Of a DNA stretch of 64,000 nt, positions 43,928 to 52,726 are shown piece by piece. The stretch's first letter is position 1. Each line of letters begins with the position of its first letter. The notes beneath the pieces were generated by a model. That model did no database searches, was not told the origin of the DNA, and saw only the letters and a list, made by a program, of their open reading frames with translations. Made by a program: the position numbers and the translations under genes. Source of the stretch: Micromonospora antibiotica (GTDB lineage: Bacteria; Actinomycetota; Actinomycetes; Mycobacteriales; Micromonosporaceae); the NCBI RefSeq assembly GCF_017599305.1, contig NZ_JAGFWR010000001.1:62001-126000 (forward strand), given 5' to 3'.

Positions 43928-45727
43928 ATGCAGGAGCAGCCGCCGAGCGACCCGCCCCGTCGCCCCACCAGCGACCGGGCGCGTCGCCGCTCGCCGGAGG
44001 CGACCTTCACGCCGCCGCCCGTACCGCCCCGGCAGCAACAACCTTCCGATGACGAGGCGACGCCCCGGCCGAAGCGGAGTCGCCCCACGAAGGCGGCACC
44101 GGCCGTGCTGTTCCAACCCCCCGCCGACGGGTCGCCCGTACCATCGCCGCCGCCTGCCGCCCGACCACGCCGCGCGGCCGACGGTCCGCCGGCAGACAAG
44201 CCGACCAGCACGGCCGACGGTCCGCCAGCAGACGGGCCGACCAGCGCGGCGGGCGGTCCGCCGACCGCACCGGCGCAGCGCGGAGGGGACGAGAGGCCGG
44301 TACGCGACGCCGCCCCCGCCGCGGGCAGCGCGCCGGCATCCGCCGCGATCCCCGGGTCGCCTGCCGCGCGACGCACCGCCCGCAGCCGGGCGGCGGGGGC
44401 GGCCGCCGGCAGCACCACCTCCCCACCCCGGCGAGAACTACGGCCCGACCCGGCAGAGGGGCCCGCCGCAGTCCCCGGCACCCCCGATCCACCGGCGGAG
44501 ACCGCTGCCTCGGCGGAGACGCCGAAGACGAGGAAGACGCCGAAGACGAGTGTGTCGGCGGAGGCGCCGGAGTCAGCTGTCTCGGCGGAGACGAGCACGC
44601 CGACAGAAACAGCCGCTCCACAGGCACCGGTTCCGCCACCGAAGACGACCAGACCGGCACAGAAGTCCACGGCTTCACAAGCGGCCACACCGACGACGAC
44701 CACGCCGGTGGTGCCGGGCACGCCGCCACGGAAGCGGACCCCCCGGAAGGCGGTGCCGGCGGAGGAGGCCGGCCCGACCACCCGCCGGGCTGCGCCCCGC
44801 AAGCGGGCGACCCCACCGAAGAAACCGGCACCGCCGGAACCCGCCCCGGCGGCGACCACCAACCCCACCGGGGAACCCGACCCGACCATCGGGCAGCACC
44901 CGGCAGCAGGGCCCGACCTGGCGAGCGGGCAGCGTCCGCCCGCCGGATCGGAACTCGGCACCGCGCCGACCGCCCCCGGGCCGGCCACCGCCGACCTGGC
45001 GGAGCACGGCCCACGAGCCGTGCCCCCACAGCCCGACGCCACCGGCGCACCTGTCGGGGCGGCAGCGGACCCGGACGGCGTGCCATCGGGGCGGGTCGAG
45101 CTGGCGGTGCTCCGGGCCCGGCTGCTGGCCCACCCGGGATTCGCCCCGGAGCTGCTGGCCCTGGCGGCGGTCGAGGGGATCGGGCCGCGCGCGCAGACGT
45201 GGGCGCGCGGGCTGCGGGAGGCGTACCCGGATGCCGGTCCGGACGGGCTGGCCCGGCTGGCCACCCGGCGGTTCGTCAGGTGGGCCGGGGTGGGTGGGGC
45301 GACGGCGGCGGTGGCCGGGCTGTTCGCGCCGGTGGCGGAGCTGGCGGCGGTGCTCTGGACGCAGTCCGCGCTGGTGCTGCACGTGGCGGCGGCCTACGGG
45401 CGGGATCCGCTCCACCCGGACCGGGCGGTGGAGTTGCTGGTGCTGACCCGGGTGCACCCGGACGCGGACAGCGCCCGTGCCGCGTTGGACTCGGCGCGGG
45501 CGGCGGACGGGCCCGGTGACGGGCCGTGGCCGCGTGCGGCGGAAGCGGCCTGGCGGTTGGCGGCGCCGCTGGCCGCGCAGGCCGGGGGCTGGGCTGCGCT
45601 CCGGCTGGCGGCCCGGCTGCTGCCGGGGGCGGCGGTACTGGCGACGGCGGCGGGTGACGCGGCGGCAACCGAACGGCTCGCTGCCCGGGCGGTGGCCTCC
45701 TACCGGCCGGCCCGGGTCGGCCGGTAG
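43928..45727 (+). CDS. Large disordered Pro/Ala-rich protein with C-terminal helical membrane-associated domain
   Basis: Encodes 599 residues. Residues 1-385 are low-complexity Pro/Ala/Thr/Arg/Lys sequence, almost certainly disordered and partly basic (PRKRTPRKAV, PRKRATPPKK). The C-terminal 215 residues form a conserved-looking domain with hydrophobic helices (VGGATAAVAGLFAPVAELAA, AALRLAARLLPGAAVL), somewhat like EcsC-type proteins. No Shine-Dalgarno precedes ATG 43928 and a TACGCT box lies about 10 bases upstream, so the mRNA may be leaderless. Upstream in-frame codons to 43838 are not supported. Function unknown. Confidence 0.75.
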   Translation: MQEQPPSDPPRRPTSDRARRRSPEATFTPPPVPPRQQQPSDDEATPRPKRSRPTKAAPAVLFQPPADGSPVPSPPPAARPRRAADGPPADKPTSTADGPPADGPTSAAGGPPTAPAQRGGDERPVRDAAPAAGSAPASAAIPGSPAARRTARSRAAGAAAGSTTSPPRRELRPDPAEGPAAVPGTPDPPAETAASAETPKTRKTPKTSVSAEAPESAVSAETSTPTETAAPQAPVPPPKTTRPAQKSTASQAATPTTTTPVVPGTPPRKRTPRKAVPAEEAGPTTRRAAPRKRATPPKKPAPPEPAPAATTNPTGEPDPTIGQHPAAGPDLASGQRPPAGSELGTAPTAPGPATADLAEHGPRAVPPQPDATGAPVGAAADPDGVPSGRVELAVLRARLLAHPGFAPELLALAAVEGIGPRAQTWARGLREAYPDAGPDGLARLATRRFVRWAGVGGATAAVAGLFAPVAELAAVLWTQSALVLHVAAAYGRDPLHPDRAVELLVLTRVHPDADSARAALDSARAADGPGDGPWPRAAEAAWRLAAPLAAQAGGWAALRLAARLLPGAAVLATAAGDAAATERLAARAVASYRPARVGR

Positions 45728-45845
45728 GGCCGGTCCCCACCGAACCCGCCCACCGTCGGCGGCCTCCGCGGCACTTCAGTGACCACCGCCGGAACATCGA
45801 CAGCGGAGCGGCGCGGCGACAGGAGGGCGGCGTGGGTGGCGGCGG

Positions 45846-46619
45846 TCAGAGCCAGTCGAACCAGTCCTTGGGCAGCAGCGAGTAGCCGACGAAGGCGACC
45901 ACGTCGAGCAGGGTGTGCGCCACGATCAGCGGCATCACCCGCCGGGTGCGCAGGTAGAACAGGCTGAACACGACGCCCATCACGGCGTTGCCGACGAACG
46001 CCCCGAAGCCCTGGTAGAGGTGGTAGGAGCCGCGCAGCAGCGCGCTGGTCGCGATGACCGCGCCGATCCGCCACTGGAACTGTCGTAGCCGGGTGACCAG
46101 GTAGCCGACCACGATCACCTCCTCCAGCACGGCGTTCTGCACGGCGGCGAGGACCAGCACCGGCACCGCCCACCACAGCGGCGGCAGGCCGGCGGGGACC
46201 AGGGTGGCGTTGATGCCGAGCTGCGCCGCCACCCAGAACAGGGCCAGGCCGGGCAGGCCGATCAGCGCGGCCAGCCCGGTGCCCCGGGCCAGGTCGGACC
46301 CGGGCCGTCGCAGGTCCACGCCGAGGGTCCGCGCTGGGTCGCCGGGGTCCCGTGCCAGCAGGTGTACGGCGAGCAGCACCGGCAGCAGCGCGAAGACGAT
46401 GCCGAGCAGTTGGTACGTCAGGTCGAGCCAGGGCCGGGCGGACTGTGAGGTGTTGAGCGAGGCGGTCTGTTTCGACAGCGGCCCGTCGGCGGTCAGCTTC
46501 GCGGTCAGCGACACCACGGCGTAGACGGCCGACTGCCCGAGCGACAGGCCGAGCACCAGCAGGGTCTCGGTGCCGAGGACCCGCCGGGTCACGGGGCGGG
46601 TGGGCTGCTCATCGGTCAC
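45846..46619 (-). CDS. CPBP-family intramembrane metalloprotease
   Basis: Encodes 257 residues with about seven transmembrane helices. The active-site motifs are AVLEEVIVVGYL (EE pair), SYHLYQG (His) and IVAHTLLDVV (His). These enzymes cleave membrane proteins or CAAX-like prenylated substrates. Some give bacteriocin self-immunity. Start is GTG 46619. It stands alone between convergent and divergent neighbours. Confidence 0.88.
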   Translation of the reverse strand: MTDEQPTRPVTRRVLGTETLLVLGLSLGQSAVYAVVSLTAKLTADGPLSKQTASLNTSQSARPWLDLTYQLLGIVFALLPVLLAVHLLARDPGDPARTLGVDLRRPGSDLARGTGLAALIGLPGLALFWVAAQLGINATLVPAGLPPLWWAVPVLVLAAVQNAVLEEVIVVGYLVTRLRQFQWRIGAVIATSALLRGSYHLYQGFGAFVGNAVMGVVFSLFYLRTRRVMPLIVAHTLLDVVAFVGYSLLPKDWFDWL

Positions 46620-46681
46620 CGCACCACTCTGCCCGACGGGGTGGTCCCGATCGCACCGGCCGGTGGCCCCGGACGAGCCGA

Positions 46682-46708
46682 TCGCACAGTCTGTGCGACC
46701 GCTATATA
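46682..46708 (+). promoter_or_regulatory. Operator and promoter of the flavohemoglobin gene
   Basis: A perfect 17-bp dyad (TCGCACAG, T, CTGTGCGA, 46682-46698) ends four bases before a TATATA box (46703-46708). A regulator bound there would cover the -35 region. Its position before a nitric-oxide-detoxifying enzyme suggests an NO- or redox-responsive factor. No known box is matched with certainty. Confidence 0.6.
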
Positions 46709-46765
46709 CGCTCCGTGGACATTCTATCGGGGCCCGATCCGCCGTCAGGAGGAGGACCGCCCCCC

Positions 46766-47884
46766 GTGGACAACTTCGCTCGGCTGTTGAAGGAGAGTTG
46801 GACCCTGGTCGAGGAGGACCGGAACCGGCTGAGCGGTCGTTTCTACGCCCGGCTGTTCCTGCTCGATCCGGAGCTGCGTCGGCTGTTCCCGGCGGAGATG
46901 ACCGGCCAGGGTGACCGGATCCTGGACGCCATCGTCACCGCGACCCAGGTGATGGACGATCCGGAGAGCTTCGACGAATACCTGCGCTCGCTGGGCCGGG
47001 ACCACCGCAAGTACCACGTCGACACAGCGCACTACGCGACGATGGGGGTGGCGCTGCTCGACGCGTTGCGTACCACCGCCGGTGACGCTTGGAGCCTGGA
47101 GTACGACCAGGCGTGGCGGGACGCGTACGCGGCGATCACGGCGACCATGCTGGCCGGGGCGGAGGCGGACGAGAACCCGCCGTTCTGGCACGCGGAGGTC
47201 CTCACCCACGAGCGGTACGGCACCGACACCGCCGTGTTGACCGTCCGCGCCCTCCAGCACCCGCTGGTCTGGCGGGCCGGCCAGTACGTCAGTGTCGAGG
47301 TGCCCCGGCACCTGCCCCGGGTGTGGCGGACGTACTCGGTGGCGAACGCCCCGAACGACGACAACGTGCTGGAGTTCCACGTCCGTACGCCGGCCGGCGC
47401 GGGCTGGGTGTCCGGGGCGTTGGTGCGCCGGACCAAGCCGGGTGACCTGCTGCGGGTGGCCGCTCCGATGGGGTCGATGACGGTGGACCGGGATTCCGGG
47501 CGGGACATCCTCTGCGTGGCCGGCGGGGTCGGCCTGGCGCCGGTGAAGGCGATGGTGGAGGAGTTGGCCGGCTGGAACCGGGCCCGCTGGGTGCACGTGT
47601 TCTACGGTGCCCGGCACGCCGACGAGTTGTACGGCCTGGCCGGCCTGGAGGAGCTGGTCGCCGCGCATCCCTGGTTGTCGGTGACCCCGTCGTGCAGTGA
47701 CGACCCGGGCTTCGACGGCGAGCGGGGGGACGTCCCCGAGGTGGTGGCCCGGTACGGCCCGTGGACGTCGCACGACTGTTACGTCTCCGGCTCCGCCGCG
47801 ATGGTCCGGGCGACGTTGCGGGCGCTCGCCGAGGACGACGTCCCGCCGCAGCACATCCGGTACGACACGTTCGGCAACCTGTAG
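46766..47884 (+). CDS. Flavohemoglobin-type globin-FAD-NAD oxidoreductase
   Basis: Encodes 372 residues. The globin domain (about 1-135) has the proximal His within RKYHVDTAHY. It is joined to an FAD domain (RAGQYVSVEV, RVWRTYSVAN) and an NAD(P) domain (CVAGGVGLAPVKAMVEEL, HVFYGARHADEL, DCYVSGSAAMV). It converts NO to nitrate using O2 and NAD(P)H. GTG 46766 is preceded by AGGAGGAGG. The upstream GTG 46715 lies just after the promoter and would add 17 non-globin residues. Confidence 0.9.
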   Translation: MDNFARLLKESWTLVEEDRNRLSGRFYARLFLLDPELRRLFPAEMTGQGDRILDAIVTATQVMDDPESFDEYLRSLGRDHRKYHVDTAHYATMGVALLDALRTTAGDAWSLEYDQAWRDAYAAITATMLAGAEADENPPFWHAEVLTHERYGTDTAVLTVRALQHPLVWRAGQYVSVEVPRHLPRVWRTYSVANAPNDDNVLEFHVRTPAGAGWVSGALVRRTKPGDLLRVAAPMGSMTVDRDSGRDILCVAGGVGLAPVKAMVEELAGWNRARWVHVFYGARHADELYGLAGLEELVAAHPWLSVTPSCSDDPGFDGERGDVPEVVARYGPWTSHDCYVSGSAAMVRATLRALAEDDVPPQHIRYDTFGNL

Positions 47885-47902
47885 AGCTTTACTCCCCCCG
47901 AA

Positions 47903-47942
47903 CCGGGGCGCGTGCCCCCGCCCCCTGGGGCACGCGCCCCGG
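47903..47942. terminator. 16-bp hairpin between convergent genes
   Basis: Arms 47903-47918 and 47927-47942 are perfect complements. Shared by the flavohemoglobin (ending 47884) and the deformylase fusion (ending 47983). Confidence 0.7.
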
Positions 47943-47982
47943 TCCCCTCCGTGCCCACCCGGATCAGCGTCCGGGCAGGCGT

Positions 47983-49485
47983 TCAGGCGTTGCTGTCGCG
48001 GTATTCCTCGACGGGGACCAGCGGCACGCCGGGTGCCATCCGGTCGGTCCAGGCCCGCCCGTCGAGGTGGTCGATCTCGTGGGCGACCAACCGGGCCATC
48101 CCGTACGCGAACGAGGTGATCATCCGGCTGCCGTCCCAGCGGGCGTGTTCCACGTCGACACGCAGTGGGCGGGGCACCAGGCCGCGGTGGTCGGCGGTGG
48201 CGAGGCAGCCCTCGTACTGTTCGACGGTTTCCGGGCTTTCGGCGACCAGCCGGGGGTTCACCAGGACGACCGGCGGGGCGGTCCGGTCGGGGGGGCGCAC
48301 GACGGCGACGGCGGCGTCCAGGCCGAGCTGCGGTGCGGCGAGGCCCATCCCGGCGCTGAACGTGTGCACCTCGTCGGCCTGGGCCAGCAGGTCGGTGAGC
48401 CGGCCGGCCACTTCGCGGGCGGCGGCGGCTTCCCGGGGCAGGTCGAATGGGCGGGCGGGCCGGCCGGACGCGGTGGCGTCGGGGGGCAGCACGCCGAGGG
48501 CGCGCAGCCGGTCGGTGGGGCGGGCCGGCACCTGCGGCGTCGTCTCCGCCGGCTCCTGACGGAACCGCCACTGGAGGCGGAAGCGGGTGTTGAGCGGCGG
48601 GTCGTCGGTGGACCAGTCGAAGACCACCCGGTCGCCCCGGTCGTGTCGGCGGACCGGGGTGCGCAGTGGCCCCTCGTCGGCGGAGAGCGAGGTCTCCACC
48701 CCCCAGACCCGGGGGTCGAGGGCCGCCGGGAGGTCGAGCCGCACAGCCAGGTGCCGGGTGGGCAGGCGGACGGCCCGTTGGAACCACGGGCCCCACTTGA
48801 CCCGGCCGACCCGGTAGGCGTACTCGACCTCGGCGCGATCGCCGGGGTGCAGCGGGAACGGCCCGTCGGCGTTCTCGAACAGCAGCCAGATCTCCTTGTA
48901 CGCGTCCCGGTCGTGGCGGACCCGCCAGTGCATCGGTTCGCGACCGCCGTCGTCGTGGTAGATGGCCCGGAAGCGCAGCTCGGCGAAGGTGAGCGGGTGT
49001 TCCCGGTGGTGCCGGTTGGAGCGCCCCGGGTCGTCGGGCCACCGGTCGACGGCGACCCGGACGAGGTAGCGGGTGACCGGTTCGGTGCCGGCGTTGTGCA
49101 GTCGACGACGGATCACGCACCGGTAGGTGCCGTCGACCAGGGTGAGGGTGGCGGTTTCCTGTTCGACGACGAGCCCGGTGCCCGGCGGGAGCCACCGCCC
49201 GGGGGGTGTCGGTTCGCGTTGCCCGGGAACGGCACGGGCCTGGCGGAGCTGGTCGTACTCCTGGAAGCACTGCCAGATGACGCCGCCGGCGTCGAGGACG
49301 GCTTCGGCGCGGCGGGCGAAGTCTTCGGTGGGCCGGTGCCGACGCCCCTCGACGTGACTCACGTACGACGGGTCGAAACCCATCAACGTGGCGAGCTGTT
49401 TCTTGGTCAGCCCCCGCCCCGTCCGGTGCCGGGCGAGTTCCGCCGCGAACGAATCGGCGGCCCGCTCCAGGGGAGAGGTCGTCAT
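47983..49485 (-). CDS. XRE helix-turn-helix protein fused to peptide deformylase
   Basis: Encodes 500 residues. An N-terminal Cro/CI-type helix-turn-helix (about 5-65: LTKKQLATLMGFDPSYVSHV) is followed by a beta-rich middle domain (about 95-310) found in other XRE-type actinomycete proteins. A C-terminal peptide deformylase domain (about 330-490) keeps all three metal/active-site motifs: GMGLAAPQLG, YEGCLAT and VAHEIDHLDG. Free deformylase removes N-formyl groups from nascent proteins. Joined to a DNA-binding domain it could be a sensor or a specialised deformylase. ATG 49485 has GAGGA at ideal spacing. Confidence 0.88.
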   Translation of the reverse strand: MTTSPLERAADSFAAELARHRTGRGLTKKQLATLMGFDPSYVSHVEGRRHRPTEDFARRAEAVLDAGGVIWQCFQEYDQLRQARAVPGQREPTPPGRWLPPGTGLVVEQETATLTLVDGTYRCVIRRRLHNAGTEPVTRYLVRVAVDRWPDDPGRSNRHHREHPLTFAELRFRAIYHDDGGREPMHWRVRHDRDAYKEIWLLFENADGPFPLHPGDRAEVEYAYRVGRVKWGPWFQRAVRLPTRHLAVRLDLPAALDPRVWGVETSLSADEGPLRTPVRRHDRGDRVVFDWSTDDPPLNTRFRLQWRFRQEPAETTPQVPARPTDRLRALGVLPPDATASGRPARPFDLPREAAAAREVAGRLTDLLAQADEVHTFSAGMGLAAPQLGLDAAVAVVRPPDRTAPPVVLVNPRLVAESPETVEQYEGCLATADHRGLVPRPLRVDVEHARWDGSRMITSFAYGMARLVAHEIDHLDGRAWTDRMAPGVPLVPVEEYRDSNA

Positions 49486-49711
49486 CAGCTTCCTCACGCA
49501 AAGCAGCCGGGACGACAAGTCTTCACGTTTTCTCCGTTTCCCCGTACCGAACTGGCACGTTGTCGACATATGCCTTGACACCGCCGGCGTTTTCCGCGCC
49601 TTCGGTCGGGTAGTAGCCGAACCGGGCTGATCCGTGCCGACCGGACGGCCATGGTGATCCCGACCTCCCGATCCGCTCCCGGAGAGGCTTCCCTCAGGAC
49701 CCCAGGCATGG

Positions 49712-49726
49712 TTAGGCTAGCCTTAG
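49712..49726 (+). promoter_or_regulatory. IdeR/DmdR-type iron box
   Basis: TTAGGCTAGCCTTAG closely matches the right two-thirds of the 19-bp actinobacterial iron box. It lies about 90 bases before the FhuF-like gene. The iron-loaded repressor would silence that gene when iron is plentiful. Confidence 0.75.
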
Positions 49727-49812
49727 CTTCACGGGCGACCCCTCCGGCACCGGAGTGGCCGACGGGGCCTCCGCCACCCACGGCGGACGAGCGGTGACGG
49801 GAGGGGGTCGGG

Positions 49813-50604
49813 ATGACGGCGGTGATGCCGGGCCAGGATCTCGCCGGCCGGCTCGCCCCGGTCACCACCACCCTGCGGGCCATGTTCGGCACCGACGCGC
49901 TGCCCGGCCTCGCGCCGGGTCTGGTGGTGGCGGACGAGTTCGGCTGGAGCCCCGCCACCACCCTCGTCGACGGCACCCGGATGCCCGAGTTCCTGCGCGC
50001 CGCCGCCCGCCGCTGGGGTGGCACCCCGCACGCCTGCGCCGCGCTGGCCTGGAAGTCCTACAGCTACTGGACGGCGCTGCCGGTGGTGCTCGGGTGGGCC
50101 TCGGCCCGCCGGGTGCCGCTGCTCGACCCGGCCGACGTGCTGATCCACTTCGAGGACCACCGGCAGCTGCTCACGATGGGCCTGCGCCGCTCGACGACCG
50201 TCGCGGTGCTGCCCGGTGACCCGCTCGCCCTCACCGGCCAGCTTGGGGTCCGGGTCGCCGCCGACGAGGCCGAGCTGCTCGGCCTCCTGCGCGCCTCGCT
50301 GCTCGACGCCCATCTCGCCCCGATGGTCACCGCGATCCAGGCGGAGGTACGGGTGGGCGTGCGTACCCTGCTCGGCTCGGTGGCCTCGGGCATCGCGCAC
50401 GGCATCCTGCGGGCGGCGGACGCCCTGCCCGGCCCGTCGGTGCGCACCATCGACACCCTGCTCGACACCCTCGGCATGGCCGACCTGGTCGAGCTGGTGC
50501 CCGGCCGGGGCGGCGAGCCGACCGTGCAGCGGCGCACCTGCTGTCTCGCCTTCACCCTGCCCAGCCCCAAGGTCTGCCAGGGCTGCTGCGTCCGCTCGGC
50601 CTGA
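49813..50604 (+). CDS. FhuF-like (2Fe-2S) siderophore-iron reductase
   Basis: Encodes 263 residues. The C-terminal cysteine cluster RRTCCLAF...PKVCQGCC matches the FhuF-type (2Fe-2S) site CCx10-11CxxC used to reduce ferric siderophores in the cytoplasm and release iron. Start is ATG 49813 with a GGGAGGGGG. The iron box at 49712 supports iron-limited expression. Confidence 0.86.
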   Translation: MTAVMPGQDLAGRLAPVTTTLRAMFGTDALPGLAPGLVVADEFGWSPATTLVDGTRMPEFLRAAARRWGGTPHACAALAWKSYSYWTALPVVLGWASARRVPLLDPADVLIHFEDHRQLLTMGLRRSTTVAVLPGDPLALTGQLGVRVAADEAELLGLLRASLLDAHLAPMVTAIQAEVRVGVRTLLGSVASGIAHGILRAADALPGPSVRTIDTLLDTLGMADLVELVPGRGGEPTVQRRTCCLAFTLPSPKVCQGCCVRSA

Positions 50605-50619
50605 CCGGCCCGCCCCCGC

Positions 50620-52518
50620 TCAGTCCGTGAGCGGCCGGACGTCCCACCGCCACACCCCACCGGTCCAGACGGGGGTGATGCCGGTCACCGCGGTCATCGC
50701 CCTACGCAGCGCGTCGGCGTGCGGGTGCGGGCCGAGGATCACCACGCCGGCCCGCCAGTAGCGCAGGTCGGTCACGGCGGCCCGTCGGTCGGCGGCGGTG
50801 ACCGGTGGAATGGTGCCGGTGCGCGCGATCCCGCCGAAGAAGTTGCTGGTCCGCCGGTACGGCGCGGTGAACAGGGCGGCGTCCGGCTCGGGCGACCACG
50901 GCCGGGTGTCGGGGGCCAGGAAGTAGCCCCGCGCCAGCGGCATCTCCAGCCGGGTCCGGGCCGACCAGCGCAGCGGGTCGGCGTAGGTGTTGTCGGGCAG
51001 CGGCAGGGTCACCACGCTGCGGCCCCCGGTGACGTAGGGGCGCCACCCGCCGGAGGTGACGAACGCCGGCACCGGGTCGAGGCGGGTCGCCGGCAGCGGG
51101 GTCGGCAGCAGCGGCAGCAGGGCCATCAGCAGGACGGTCGCCGTGACGAAGCGGATCTGCCGCCTGGCGGTCGGGTGCCGGTGGGCGAGATCCCGGGCCC
51201 GCTGCACGCCGAGGGCCAGCAGCACGCCGATGACCGGGGTGATCGCCAGCGACCACCGGGTGGGCACCACGGAGTGCAGCAGGGGCAACTCCTCCAGCAG
51301 CGCCCAGGGGGCGGGGACGCCGGTGTTGCGCCCGTTGAGCTGCACCTCCCGGCCCAGCGACAGGACGGCGAAGAACAGCCCGAGCGCGGCCAGGCCGAGC
51401 ACCAGGGCGTTGCGCCGCAGCCACCAGACCAGGGCGACCGTGAGGACGACCAGCGGCCAGCCGAAGAACGCGTTCTCCTCGGTGGGGTTGCGGGCCAGCG
51501 GGTCGGCGGACCGGGCGTCACCGGCCAGCGACTCCCGCGACCAGCCGACGAACGCCCCCAGGTCGGTGCGGTAGCCCCGGATCAGCCGGGACAGCCCGTG
51601 GTAGGAACCCGGCCCGAAGAGCTGCACGTACAGCGGGTAGGCGAGCAGCACGGCGGACAGGAGCGCAGCCACGCCGAGGCCGGCGAGGAACGGTCGGGCC
51701 GCCGCGCGCAGGTGCGGCCGGCCGACGACGAGGGCACCGGTGACCGCGGCCAGGGCGATCGCCGTCATCAGCAGGATCTCCAGGTTGAGGAAGGCCTGCC
51801 AGACGATCAGCAGGCCCAGCAGGAGCCCGTTGCGCAGCCACCGGCCCGGCTCGGTCAGTCGCAGGGTGCGCCAGATGATCAGCGGTACGACGAACTGGGA
51901 GACGATGTTCGGGTGGGCGTTGGCGTGCGACACCATCGCCGGGGCGTACGCGCAGAAGGCTGCGCCGAGCCAGGCCGGCCCCCGGGACCGGGTCACCACC
52001 CGGGACAGGAAGAAGTACCAGGCGGTGCCGGTGGCCGCCATTCCGAGGGTGAGGAAAAGAAGAAAGGACCAGTGCGGCCCGAAGAGCATGGTGACCGGGG
52101 TCATTGGTATTGAGATGGATAATACGGAGGTATTCGCCATCAGATTCACGCCGTCGGGCACGTTCATCCGGTCCGAACCGAACGGATAACTCCATTCCGT
52201 GACGACCCGAGCGCCGTGCGCCATCATCCACTCGAACTGCGCCTGGTCCGACCGGTTGTCCCGCACCCCGGCCCCGGGGTCACGCCACAACCGGGCGGTC
52301 ACCCACATCGCCAGCGCGAGATAACTGGCCACGGCGAGCGCGTCCCACCGCCACCCCGCCCTCGCCGGACCCCCCGCCGCCGGGGCAGGTGGGCGACGCG
52401 GGCGGCCCGTCGGGAACACCCGCCGCCACCTCCGCCGGACGACACGCCGGGTCGGCACCGGCTCGGCGTCCCCGACGCCGGACCGACCGGCGACAGGCTC
52501 CGATTCGGAAGTAGTCAT
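50620..52518 (-). CDS. GT-C-fold-like polytopic membrane protein
   Basis: Encodes 632 residues with about eleven transmembrane helices and a soluble C-terminal region of about 150 residues. A first extracytoplasmic loop has an acidic DNRSDQAQFEWM segment, as in GT-C glycosyltransferases that use polyprenyl-linked sugars. The N-terminal 55 residues are cytoplasmic and basic. Substrate unknown. It is divergent from a methyltransferase gene across 208 bases. Confidence 0.75.
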   Translation of the reverse strand: MTTSESEPVAGRSGVGDAEPVPTRRVVRRRWRRVFPTGRPRRPPAPAAGGPARAGWRWDALAVASYLALAMWVTARLWRDPGAGVRDNRSDQAQFEWMMAHGARVVTEWSYPFGSDRMNVPDGVNLMANTSVLSISIPMTPVTMLFGPHWSFLLFLTLGMAATGTAWYFFLSRVVTRSRGPAWLGAAFCAYAPAMVSHANAHPNIVSQFVVPLIIWRTLRLTEPGRWLRNGLLLGLLIVWQAFLNLEILLMTAIALAAVTGALVVGRPHLRAAARPFLAGLGVAALLSAVLLAYPLYVQLFGPGSYHGLSRLIRGYRTDLGAFVGWSRESLAGDARSADPLARNPTEENAFFGWPLVVLTVALVWWLRRNALVLGLAALGLFFAVLSLGREVQLNGRNTGVPAPWALLEELPLLHSVVPTRWSLAITPVIGVLLALGVQRARDLAHRHPTARRQIRFVTATVLLMALLPLLPTPLPATRLDPVPAFVTSGGWRPYVTGGRSVVTLPLPDNTYADPLRWSARTRLEMPLARGYFLAPDTRPWSPEPDAALFTAPYRRTSNFFGGIARTGTIPPVTAADRRAAVTDLRYWRAGVVILGPHPHADALRRAMTAVTGITPVWTGGVWRWDVRPLTD

Positions 52519-52726
52519 GACAATTCACAGCGTAGTTGGCCTATGGCGGGCACGTGACATGTTTCGGGTACTGCCGTACTATGTGCCGGGTTCGCCGACC
52601 GCCGATCACGTGCCCTCCCCCGACCACAATTCGGCCTTCACAGTGCCCCGTTTCCTCCGCCCCTCGCGCGGATGATTCACTCTGTCGGTCCAGGCGCGGG
52701 TCAGTCATATCGTGAGGAATCGACGC

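Noticed and set aside
46745..49501. A 918-codon leftward open frame
   Set aside because: It runs antisense to the flavohemoglobin and through the wrong frame of the deformylase fusion. Pro/Arg/Gly-rich shadow.
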